A stretch of DNA of 64,000 bases from positions 992,001-1,056,000 of the forward strand of contig NW_026705173.1 of assembly GCF_029867415.1 (NCBI RefSeq), read 5' to 3'. The notes under the pieces were generated by a model. It saw nothing but the letters and a program-made list of their open reading frames with translations. It was not told where the DNA came from and searched no databases. Below, piece by piece: positions 38,552 through 49,881 of the stretch. Both the position numbers and the translations under genes were made by a program. Source of the DNA: Vicia villosa (Eukaryota; Streptophyta; Magnoliopsida; Fabales; Fabaceae). The number at the start of each line of letters is the position of its first letter. Position 1 is the stretch's first letter.

Positions 38552-40760
38552 TGTAATATTCTAATTTTTCATTAAGAGATTAATGAAATGAATTTCATTT
38601 AGTTGAGATGGAACCAAGTGGCATTATGGTAAATAAAGTTTAGTTGGGGGATACTATGGTCTTTGCACTTTATCTAAGTCTTAGGGATTGTTTGGTTTTG
38701 GGACAATTCTGATTTTTAGAAGCTAAAAACAGAATCTTGGAGAAAGAAGAGGAAGGAAACGTGAAAAGCAAGAGGAAGGAGAAGGAGGCCCATAACACAA
38801 CTTCATCATCAACCTTGCATGTTTAGAAGATCATCATCTCAGCTCTAATCCATCTTCAAGCAACCTGATAGCAGCTTCTTCTCTTCTGATTTCAGGTGAG
38901 TCTCATAGATAGAGACCATGGGGAATATTTGAGGGTTTATGCTAACTTTGGGGATTAAGGGTTTTGTGAGTAAATGCTTTTGATCCTCATTCTTTTGCAT
39001 GTGTTAGATCATATTGGTAGCAATAATTTCGTTTACATATTGATTCTATGTCTCATTTTCGTCTAAGAATGGATGCATGTTGAAATTTGGGGCTTGGGGA
39101 CCCCAAATGCGTTTCTGCATTTTTGCTGTTTTGTAGAGTTCGCTGCAGCGAACTTTTATTCGCTGTAGCGAATGATTCGCTGTAGCGAACTGTGTAGCGA
39201 ATAAACCTGGGAGCTGAATTAATTCATTCGCTGTAGCGAACTTTCCTTCGCTGTAGCGAATCGGGGCTTCGCTGGAGTTCGCTGTAGCGAACTGACCTGG
39301 GTTTGAAGAAGTTTAGCTTCTGTTTGAGTTCGCTGTAGCGGACAGAAGTTCGCTGTAGCGAACTAGTCTGATGCAGAATTGATATTTCCCCCATTTGAGT
39401 GCAGTTTCGTTTTGTATCGAAATCGAAGGCCTCTTATGACTTATATGGCATTCTAACATGTGTTTTAATTATATAAGACCATGATATGACTGAAATCCCT
39501 TGGATATGTTTGTATGTTGTGAAATACAAATTGTGTGGATTATATTGTGGCATTATTATTTTATGATTTCGTTTGTTCCGGTTGAGCATTCGAATGTGAT
39601 TGCCTGTGTGATGGCTTATACCGTGCTGTGTGATCTCGATGTTTTGTGTATGCTTGAATCGGAGTAAGCTTAAGCTACTAGGTGGTAAGGCCTGTTTATG
39701 GACTTTGTTCCATCATTACCGTTGCGATGTGCTTGTGAGGGCCTACGGGGCGTATCCCACTCGACGTTAACTCATCTGCGTTCTCGGTATGTTTTGCACA
39801 CCTGAGCTACCATTGCGATATGCTTGTGAGGGCCTGCGGGGCGTATTCCACTCGATGTTAACATATCGGCGTGCTTGGTATGGTGGAGAAGTAATGCCAC
39901 GTAGGTAATATTACTTCCGATTCACCTCTAGTGATGCCACGTAGGCAAGATCACTAGGCTTTCGCCCGGTGGGCTCGTATTGTCAAGATGGCGTATTTGC
40001 ACTCGATGTTAACTCATCTGCGTATGGACAGTGATGGGGTCGGACGCCATTTAGGCAATGTCACGGCTGTAACTCATCATCGGATGATTTCCATTTAGGA
40101 GGAGTATCCGATTAGTCTTGCGATGTGCTTGTGCAAGTCTCTTGATGCGATGTACGGGTGTAACCCACCGAGGGTGTGGTTTGGCAGCCTAGGTAGACAG
40201 GCAGATTCTACTCCTGGATTCCTCGTACATGGGTACGGGTCTGCATGCTTGTTTGTGGCGGCGTTGAGCCTGTTGTTGTTGATGCCTCCTTGGACAGTTA
40301 TGGGACTTCCATTGGTGGTGTACCCTTGATTGTAGTTGTACCTGGCCGTGAGGTAACCCGGATCCTCGGTGGATCCGTTGATTGCATGTTCCCTGTAGAA
40401 CTGAGTGAACCCGTAGGATAGGGAGACTCACTGAGATTTAGTAATCTCACCCCATTCCAATTATTATTATTTTCAGGTGGTTCGAGGCAGGATCGAGGCA
40501 AGGGTAAGATGACTTAGCTTCGAGTTGATGTTTCTTGGCGATGCATGGCGTTGTAGTTCATGATCTTTTGTATCTCCATCTTTTGTACTATGGATATGTA
40601 TTTGTACCAGTTGGAACTCTTGTATTTTGGCCATGACATTTTGGGCTTTTGTACTTGTACTTATACATTATCTATTCCGCTGCTTATGTTTTATGATTTT
40701 CGAGTACCATTTTAATGCCATATACGTATATCCTAGGCAATGTATGTATGGGGTGTTACA
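38552..40760 (+). repeat. 5' LTR, family B (2,209 bp)
   Basis: TGTAATATTC..GGGTGTTACA. Donor-like TTTCAG|GTGAGTC at 38896, palindrome cluster 39139-39363, hairpin 40433-40448, acceptor-like ATTTTCAG ending at 40476. I see about six differences from the 3' LTR, including near 38587, 39133 and 40560, so the insertion is young. Confidence 0.93.
39139..39363. repeat. Palindrome cluster TTCGCTGTAGCGAA x~10 in family B LTR
   Basis: TTCGCT-GT-AGCGAA and close variants recur about ten times, the first copy being the perfect palindrome TTCGCTGCAGCGAA. Some copies are truncated (for example GTGTAGCGAA near 39192). The 3' LTR has the same cluster at about 45930-46156. Confidence 0.85.
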
Positions 40761-40762
40761 GT

Positions 40763-40774
40763 TGGTATCAGAGC
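40763..40774 (+). other. Primer binding site, tRNA-Met type (family B)
   Basis: TGGTATCAGAGC begins two bases after the 5' LTR end at 40760, identical to the family A primer site. Confidence 0.9.
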
Positions 40775-40916
40775 AGGTCGATTCTCGGCTTTGCCGCAAA
40801 ACATCATAAGTCAGCATAATTCTGCCTCATATGTGTAGTGTCGGCATGATTCCTTATGTCTTACTTATGGCATTAAGCCTGATCAACTTGATTCCGTGTG
40901 TAGGACAAACAGGAAG

Positions 40917-43900
40917 ATGGCTGAACAACGCAGAGGTCCCGGAAGGCCCAGGACGAGGAATGTGGAGCCTGAGACTGGACCGGAGAATGCAGGCGTGCCT
41001 TGGGTGCAGATAATGCAACAGATGCAGCAACAGAATCAAATGATGATGCAAATGATGCAAGGCATGCAAGGGCAACAACCAACCGCTCCTGCTCCTACTC
41101 CTCAGGCTGCAGCAGGGCCTGACTTTCGTGCCTTCTTTCGGATGGATCCGCCAGAGTTCTTGGGTGGCTTAGATCCTGTGATTGCGCATGATTTGCTATA
41201 TGCTATGGAGATGATATTCCAGGCTATTCAGTGCACAGAAGAAGAGAAGGTGATCTTTGCTGCTCAGAAAATGAAGGGGCCAGCAGGAAGATGGTGGAAT
41301 ACGGAGTCTACGTATTTCACTAACCGAGGGATTCCAAAGGATTGGCAACATTTCAAGACAGCTTTCTTGGAGAAGTACTATCCCAACAGTGTGCGTGCTT
41401 TGAAGGAGCGTGAATTTCAATCTTTCAAGCAAGGCAACATGTCGGTGTCTGAATATGCTGAGAAGTTTGAGGACATGGCTGCCTATTCCAGATAAGCAGC
41501 TTACGCACCAGATGAGTTGTGGAAGATTGATCAGTTCCTCATGGGGCTGAATGCTGATATTGTGCACAGTGTGTCTCAGAGGGAGTTTACCACCTATGCT
41601 GAGTGTTTAAGGCAATGCTATGTTGCCGAGAACACATTGAAGAGGGTCCAAGATGAAAGAGAGCAGAACAAGCCGATCCGTAGGGATCAAGGAAGGTCGG
41701 GGCAGCAACTGAAACCCCGCAATTCTCCAGCTATGAAGAAACAGGTCTATGGAGATCGCTCTACTCAGCCTCCCCGATGTGGTAGATGCAAGGCAAACCA
41801 CTTTGGGAATTGCAAGCCAGATCTTGTGAAATGTTACAAGTGCAATCAGTTGGGACATTTTGCAAGGGAGTGTACAGCCCCAGATGTTCTAGAAAAGACT
41901 AAAGGTCGTGTTTACACCTTGGACGCTAGGAAGGCTCAAGGAAACACCAATCTTGTTGCTGGTACGTGTTATGTTAATGATCAGCCCTTGTTTGTATTAG
42001 TAGATTGTGGAGCGACACATTCTTTTATCTCTTATCATTGTGTGCGGAGGCTTGGTTTTGAGACAAGCTTGCTTCCAAATCCTATGGTTATTTCATCGGC
42101 TACTGATGATCTAGTAGAAACTCGGGAAATTTGCAAGGAGTGTTCTATTACCTTCAATGGTCGTAGATTCGTGATTGATCTCATTTGTCTGCCTCTTAAG
42201 AAGATCGATGTAGTACTCGGTATGGACTGGTTGTCAGCTAACTCGGTGTACATCGGTTGTAAAGAGAAGGCTATCTTCATTCCTGCTAAGGAGACTACAC
42301 CAACCGATGCCATTGAACATCTTCTTGAAGGTACAGTTAACATGATCAATTACCTTTTTGCTCAAGAGAAGTCTTTCCTTTTGGTTCTTACGTCACACTC
42401 CAATGATAAGAAGAGTGTATCGGAGATTCCAGTTGTGTGCGAATTTTCCGATGTATTTCCCGATGATGTTACTTCTCTTCCGCCGGAAAGGGAAGTTGAA
42501 TTCTCTATTGATCTTGTTCCGGGTACCGCTCCAGTTTCTATTGCCCCTTATAGGATGTCTCCTGCAGAGCTAAGGGAATTGAAGAGTCAGCTGGAAGAGT
42601 TGTTGGCGAAACACTTCATTCGTCCTAGTGTTTCTCCATGGGGAGCTCCAGTTTTGTTAGTGAAGAAGAAGGATGGTAGTATGCGTTTGTGCATCGACTA
42701 TCGCCAGCTGAACAAGGTAACCATAAAGAACAAGTACCCTCTACCGCGAATTGATGACCTTTTGGATCAATTGAAAGGAGCCTGTGTGTTCTCGAAGATT
42801 GACCTCAGGTCGGGATATCATCAGATTCGGGTTAAGGGTTCAGATGTATCGAAGACTGCTTTTAGGACGAGATACGGTCATTATGAGTTCTTGGTTATGC
42901 CATTCGGGGTAACCAATGCTCCTGCTGTCTTTATGGATTACATGAACCGGGTGTTCCAACCATATTTGGATCAGTTCGTGGTAATTTTCATAGATGACAT
43001 CTTGATCTACTCTCGGACTATTGAAGAGCACATGGAGCATTTGAAGATTGTGTTGTCAGTTCTTAGAGAAAAGCAGTTGTTTGCAAAGTTTAGCAAATGT
43101 GAGTTCTGGATGTCTGAAGTCAAGTTTCTTGGACATGTCCTATCTGGCGGCGGCGTAGCTGTAGACCCTTCAAAGGTAGAAGCAGTGATAAATTGGGAAC
43201 GACCCAAGAATGCAACTGAGGTCCGTAGTTTCCTAGGCTTGGCAGGTTACTATCGGAGGTTCATTATGGGATTTTCCAAATTGGCATTACCTTTGACCAG
43301 ACTTACAAGGAAGGAAGTCTCATTCGAATGGAATTCTGAATGTGAGAAGAGTTTTCAGAAACTCAAGGAGAAACTGACTACAGCTCCAGTGTTGGTGATC
43401 CCAGATCCAAACCGATCCTACGAAGTGTTTTGCGATGCTTCTAAGAAAGGTTTGGGTGGAGTGTTGATGCAAAATGGACAGGTTGTAGCTTATGCATCTA
43501 GACAGTTGAGATCTCATGAAGAGAATTATCCTACTCATGACCTTGAACTCGCTGCAATTGTGTTCGCGCTCAAGGTGTGGCAACATTATTTGTATGGAGT
43601 CCACTTTGAGATGTTTAGTGATCACAAGAGTTTGAAGTACCTCTTTGATCAGAAGGAACTTAACATGCGTCAAAGGAGATGGATTGAGTACTTGAAGGAC
43701 TTTGACTTTGATTTGAAGTACCATCCCGGTAAAGCTAATAAGGTAGCAGATGCCTTGAGTAGAAAGGAGATTAAGGTTGCAGAGCTGATGATGTTAGAAT
43801 TTGGCCTTATGGAGAAGTTTAGAAATTTGGATCTGCAATTTGAATGGGCACCAACGGGTGTGTTGATTAGTAACTTGTGTATTGAGAATGAGTTGAGGGA

Positions 43901-45301
43901 AAGGATCCGTCAAGCACAGTGGGGTGATGTGGAATTGCAGGCTAAAGCAAACCTTCCAGAATTCGTTCGTACATCTGATGGACTAATTCTTTTTGGACGG
44001 AGGATGTGTGTGCCGAATGATGCGGAGTTGAGGAGGTTAATTCTAGACGAGGCTCACAAGAGCAGATTCACCATCCATCCCGGATCTACCAAGATGTATC
44101 AGGACTTGAAGGGGAATTTTTGGTGGCCTGGTATGAAGAGAGATGTGGCTGACTATGTAGAGCAGTGTGTGATATGTCAACAAGTGAAGATAGAACACCA
44201 AAGGCCCGGTGGTATGCTACAACCGTTGGATGTTCCTGTCTGGAAGTGGGACAGTATATCCATGGACTTCATTGTGGGACTACCACGAGTCTTGGGTGGG
44301 CATGACTCTATATGGGTGATAGTGGACCGTTTGACTAAGTCCGCGCATTTCTTACCGGTTAAGACACTCACAAGGTTTCTCACCTTGCGAGGCTTTTTGT
44401 AGTAGAAATTGTAAGATTGCACGGTGTACCTTCTAGCATTGTGTCGGATAGAGATCCGAGGTTCACCTCCCGATTTTGGAAAGCTTTTCATCAAGAGATG
44501 GGTACAGATCTGAATTTGAGCACTTCTAACCACCCTCAGACAGATGGACAAACAGAAAGGACTATTCAAACCATTGAGGATATGCTAAGGGCATGTATCT
44601 TAGAAATTGGTGGAAGTTGGAAAGATAACTTACCTTTGATAGAATTTGCGTATAACAACAGTTATCATGCGAGTATCGGTATGGCTCCATACGAAGCCTT
44701 GTATGGAAGGAAGTGTCGATCACCGTTGTGTTGGTCTGAAGTTGGCGAGAAGGGAATTCTTGGGCCGGAGATAATTCAAGAAACCACGGAGAAGGTTAAG
44801 ATGATTCGAGATAAGATGAAACAAGCTCAAGATTGACAGAAGAGTTATGCGGACAAACGAAGGAGACCGTTAGAGTTTGATGTGGGAGATCATGTGTTTT
44901 TGAAGGTGACTCCGAGGTTGAGGTTGAAAGGACCGTTTAAGACGCGCAAACTTAGCCCGAGATACGTAGGACCTTATCAGATCATGAGACGGATAGGTGA
45001 AGTCACATACCAGTTAGCGTTGCCTCCTTCACTATCCGGGCTGCATGACGTTTTCCATGTGTCTCAGTTGCGGAAGTTTGTGCCGGATTCATTTCATCCT
45101 ATCCTACCGAATACAATTGAAGTTGAACCAGATCTTTCTTTTCAACCGAAACCTTGTCGTATCTTGGAGTATGCTAGCAAGTCGTTGAGAAGCAAAGAGA
45201 TACCTCTTGTGAAGGTGTTGTGGGAAGAGTCGCGTCCTGACGAAGCAACTTGGGAGCTCGAGTCAGAGATGCGGGAGTTGTATCCTCACTTATTTTGGTA
45301 A
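40917..45301 (+). pseudogene. Broken gag-pol polyprotein, family B
   Basis: It begins at the same [12 protein letters not shown] start as family A and aligns with it to the common YPHLFW end. Three lesions break it. A TAA at 41493-41495 inside gag replaces a Gln codon. A one-base deletion near 44364-44366 lies inside the integrase core, between the first and second catalytic Asp. A TGA at 44834-44836 replaces an Arg codon between integrase and the GPY/F module. Both stops are C-to-T changes. All other hallmarks remain: the CX2CX4HX4C knuckle near 41832-41874, the D-C-G protease site, FIDD, RNase H, HHCC and a chromodomain-like end. The element cannot make a full polyprotein and would depend on helpers. 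Confidence 0.93.
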
Positions 45302-45307
45302 GTTTTC

Positions 45308-45343
45308 GAATTCGAGGACGAATTCTATTTAAGGGGGGGAGAA
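45308..45343 (+). other. Pre-PPT hairpin and PPT, family B
   Basis: The GAATTCG-AGGA-CGAATTC hairpin (45308-45325) starts seven bases after the stop codon, followed by AAGGGGGGGAGAA up to the LTR start at 45344. Confidence 0.85.
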
Positions 45344-47828
45344 TGTAATATTCTAATTTTTCATTAAGAGATTAATGATATGAATTTCATTTAGTTGAGA
45401 TGGAACCAAGTGGCATTATGGTAAATAAAGTTTAGTTGGGGGATACTATGGTCTTTGCACTTTATCTAAGTCTTAGGGATTGTTTGGTTTTGGGACAATT
45501 CTGATTTTTAGAAGCTAAAAACAGAATTTTGGAGAAAGAAGAGGAAGGAAACGTGAAAAGCAAGAGGAAGGAGAAGGAGGCCCATAACACAACTTCATCA
45601 TCAACCTTGCATGTTTAGAAGATCATCATCTCAGCTCTAATCCATCTTCAAGCAACCTGATAGCAGCTTCTTCTCTTCTGATTTCAGGTGAGTCTCATAG
45701 ATAGAGACCATGGGGAATATTTGAGGGTTTATGCTAACTTTGGGGATTAAGGGTTTTGTGAGTAAATGCTTTTGATCCTCATTCTTTTGCATGTGTTAGA
45801 TCATATTGGTAGCAATAATTTCGTTTACATATTGATTCTATGTCTCATTTTCGTCTAAGAATGGATGCATGTTGAAATTTGGGGCTTGGGGACCCCAAAT
45901 GCGTTTCTGCATTTTTGCTGTTTTGCAGAGTTCGCTGCAGCGAACTTTCATTCGCTGTAGCGAATGATTCGCTGTAGCGAACTGTGTAGCGAATAAACCT
46001 GGGAGCTGAATTAATTCATTCGCTGTAGCGAACTTTCCTTCGCTGTAGCGAATCGGGGCTTCGCTGGAGTTCGCTGTAGCGAACTGACCTGGGTTTGAAG
46101 AAGTTTAGCTTCTGTTTGAGTTCGCTGTAGCGGACAGAAGTTCGCTGTAGCGAACTAGTCTGATGCAGAATTGATATTTCCCCCATTTGAGTGCAGTTTC
46201 GTTTTGTATCGAAATCGAAGGCCTCTTATGACTTATATGGCATTCTAACATGTGTTTTAATTATATAAGACCATGATATGACTGAAATCCCTTGGATATG
46301 TTTGTATGTTGTGAAATACAAATTGTGTGGATTATATTGTGGCATTATTATTTTATGATTTCGTTTGTTCCGGTTGAGCATTCGAATGTGATTGCCTGTG
46401 TGATGGCTTATACCGTGCTGTGTGATCTCGATGTTTTGTGTATGCTTGAATCGGAGTAAGCTTAAGCTACTAGGTGGTAAGGCCTGTTTATGGACTTTGT
46501 TCCATCATTACCGTTGCGATGTGCTTGTGAGGGCCTACGGGGCGTATCCCACTCGACGTTAACTCATCTGCGTTCTCGGTATGTTTTGCACACCTGAGCT
46601 ACCATTGCGATATGCTTGTGAGGGCCTGCGGGGCGTATTCCACTCGATGTTAACATATCGGCGTGCTTGGTATGGTGGAGAAGTAATGCCACGTAGGTAA
46701 TATTACTTCCGATTCACCTCTAGTGATGCCACGTAGGCAAGATCACTAGGCTTTCGCCCGGTGGGCTCGTATTGTCAAGATGGCGTATTTGCACTCGATG
46801 TTAACTCATTTGCGTATGGACAGTGATGGGGTCGGACGCCATTTAGGCAATGTCACGGCTGTAACTCATCATCGGATGATTTCCATTTAGGAGGAGTATC
46901 CGATTAGTCTTGCGATGTGCTTGTGCAAGTCTCTTGATGCGATGTACGGGTGTAACCCACCGAGGGTGTGGTTTGGCAGCCTAGGTAGACAGGCAGATTC
47001 TACTCCTGGATTCCTCGTACATGGGTACGGGTCTGCATGCTTGTTTGTGGCGGCGTTGAGCCTGTTGTTGTTGATGCCTCCTTGGACAGTTATGGGACTT
47101 CCATTGGTGGTGTACCCTTGATTGTAGTTGTACCTGGCCGTGAGGTAACCCGGATCCTCGGTGGATCCGTTGATTGCATGTTCCCTGTAGAACTGAGTGA
47201 ACCCGTAGGATAGGGAGACTCACTGAGATTTAGTAATCTCACCCCATTCCAATTATTATTATTTTCAGGTGGTTCGAGGCAGGATCGAGGCAAGGGTAAG
47301 ATGACTTAGCTTCGAGTTGATGTTTCTTGGCGATGCATGGCGTTGTAGTTTATGATCTTTTGTATCTCCATCTTGTCGCACGCTCGCGAAAAATGAACAG
47401 AGTCGCCACCAATATATTTATCCCATAAGGGAAAGGAATATCAGAAAACCTAACAAAGGAAGGAACAGGGTCTCGCGACCAGAGAATCAAGGCACGGAAG
47501 TCGGTTACGCGAGGGGAAGGTATTGGCACCCCTCGCGCCCATCGTACTCGATGGTATCCACCTATGTTTGTTCTATCTAAAGGGTGTGCACTATGTCTAT
47601 GTCTATATGCGAATGAATGCAAAAGAAATACGGGGAAAAGAAGGAATATTTACAAGTGTGCTCGTTCAAGCCCCGCGACTTGATGCCTACGTATCCTTTT
47701 CAGGAATCAGAGCGCCGTAGTTCGGCTCCATAGTTTTGTTTGTTTTTGTGTTTTTTAGTTGGGCGGCGTTAACGTTCGCGCTCTTGCACAAGGGGACAGC
47801 CTAGGATGCAATGGAGCGGAAATAACGG

Positions 47829-48003
47829 TGCCCTTAAGAAAGCGAGAGAAGAGAGAGAGAGTTTGAGTGTTTCGAGGAAATCCCTTAAGCAAGGGAAACT
47901 CGAGTTACTCTTTGGTTTGTGTTTTTTAGAGGTTGGGAACTTACGCCTGAATGGAACCCTTAAGCAAGGGAGCCCCAAGCACTCGAACATCCCTTAAGCA
48001 AGA
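47829..48003. repeat. CCCTTAAGCAAGGG repeats in the Ogre-like LTR
   Basis: CCCTTAAG..AAGGG-type quasi-palindromes recur at about 47831 (partial), 47882, 47959 and 47989 (last copy CAAGAG). Like the clusters in the other LTR families they are short inverted repeats at irregular spacing. Confidence 0.65.
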
Positions 48004-49458
48004 GAAGTTACAAGCTTCCATTCCCTTTTTATTAGTCAAAGTATTTATTAGTCATTTTTTATGAGTTTTCTTGGTATTTTTTATGGGAGTTTATTCAAGT
48101 ATTTTTAGATGTTTTATGTTGAAAAAGGAAAAGAAACTAGCCTAAGTATGAAGGGAACCTCTACCTAATGTTATCATGGTTTCTACCTGAGGTTAGGATT
48201 TAAAAGAAGCATGAAAAATAAAGCGCTAAGTAGAATATTGAAAATAGCATAAGAGCATGAAATAGAACAACTCAAAATATAGCAAAAATGAATTAAAAAT
48301 ACTACTATTTTTATTGATTTTTATGGGAGAGAAAATGAGTTCTAATTTGAACAAAAGAAATTAAAATGATTAGCCTAAAAACTAATATTTTTGTGATTAT
48401 TCTTTTATGTCAAAAATTGTATTAAAGTCTAGAAATGATAGGGAAAAAAGTCACTTTGTTCACTAAAAGAAACATAAAAAAATCTGAGTAAAATCTAAAG
48501 AAAAATAGAAACAGGGGGCGTAAAGTGAAGCATGTGGTGTGATTATAAGCTGGGCGCAGGCCCAAAGGACAGCCCCAGGGGGCGTTTTTGTTTACAGATC
48601 CTTATGTCAAAAAAGAGAGGTGTTGGGCCCGGGGTGTGCATGGCAGTTTTGTGGCCCAAGGAGATTATTGTTACAGATTTCTGGCAAGAGGAAAATGCCA
48701 ACATGGGGCAAAGGGGGTGAAGTAGCAAAATTCGGCCCAAGCTTGTATTGAGTTTGATCCATATCTTATGTTTTTAATTGATCTTATCTAAATCAGGTTT
48801 TTATTGATAATTAAAACATTAATCATATCAGAATTAATTCTATACAATGCAATTAACTAGGATTAACATCAATTAAAGAAGAATAATAAAGAGGGCTTAG
48901 GGTTGAGCATTAACGGCTATCAGATGTTTCGTCTATCCTCTTCCTTCTCTCGCACAACGACGACGACGCAACTCTTTTCACCGTCGCCGATCAAAACCTC
49001 CGGCCACCACACAAAATGCCTCCTCCCTCATCTCATCCTTTGTTTCTCCGATTCAATCTCTCTGCCCTATCCCTAGAGTCCGATTTGATTCTCATTCGAT
49101 GATTGCATATCATAATAAACCTAAGTCTACTAGAACAATGATTACATCCTCACGGTAACGAAATGGACTAAGAGACCTTAGGGGAATCATTCAGTACGCA
49201 TCAACGAACACGACGGCATCAACACATGGAGATGAAAAGAATTCCGTACTTACCTGATGTGCCGAAGGAGGTCGAAGATTGAGATGAGGTAATAATATGC
49301 TTCCAATAGTCTTCTTTTCTTGATTTCTGTTTTGCGTGAATGATTCTATTTCTTCTCCCTTCTTCTTCTATTTTTTCTTTGACTTTTCTCTGTGAGTTCT
49401 ATTGCGGTGTTTGTGTTGTTGTTACTGCGCGTTGAGAGGATTGAGGGAGGTGTAGCTC

Positions 49459-49579
49459 AATTGTTCAGAGCTTCCATTGATGAAGCTCTGACAATTAGGG
49501 ATGAGGAGCTTTAAGTGAGTTTGTGAGATGGAGTGGTTTAGCTCATCTGTTAGAGCTTCAGATGTTGAAACTCTAACAG
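49459..49579. other. Two related hairpins in the Ogre-like LTR
   Basis: AATTGTTCAGAGCTTC (49459-49474) pairs with GAAGCTCTGACAATT (49482-49496) with one bulge. CTGTTAGAGCTTC (49547-49559) pairs with GAAACTCTAACAG (49567-49579) with one mismatch. Both are preceded by TAGCTCA and share AGAGCTTC, so the second looks like a diverged duplicate of the first. Confidence 0.65.
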
Positions 49580-49775
49580 TTATGGTGTGAGAGCTCTTGG
49601 TGAGAGGGTGAGGGAAGTGAGGTTGCAGGGAGTGAGAATGTTTGAACTGGGGTTTCACGATCCTTCCTTCAAAGTCTGCAAGCGAGACAATGATGAAAGC
49701 TGATAGTGCTTAGGTGTTTTTTATTGAATGGTGGCACTGACTTTTATACAGTAATGATTGGGTAATCGTTAGGAG

Positions 49776-49881
49776 TTCTTAGATGTGGGACTCAGAATTA
49801 TAGCTTGCAAAGTGTTTTTTCAGTTTCTTGGATGTGGGACTATGTTTGCAGCACAGTTTTTAATTCTTTGAATGTGGGACT
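49776..49881. repeat. Three TTCTTNGATGTGGGACT repeats
   Basis: The motif occurs at about 49776-49792 and 49825-49841, and near 49865-49881 with one change (TTTGAATGTGGGACT). Spacing is about 40-50 bp. No function is evident. Confidence 0.5.

Noticed and set aside
39139..39363. Repeat cluster resembling a CRISPR array
   Set aside because: The repeats are only 11-16 bp with irregular short gaps, lie inside LTRs of a eukaryotic genome, and have no cas genes nearby.
40854..41082. Minus-strand frames over the start of family B gag
   Set aside because: They are shadows of the Gln/Met-rich gag start on the opposite strand.
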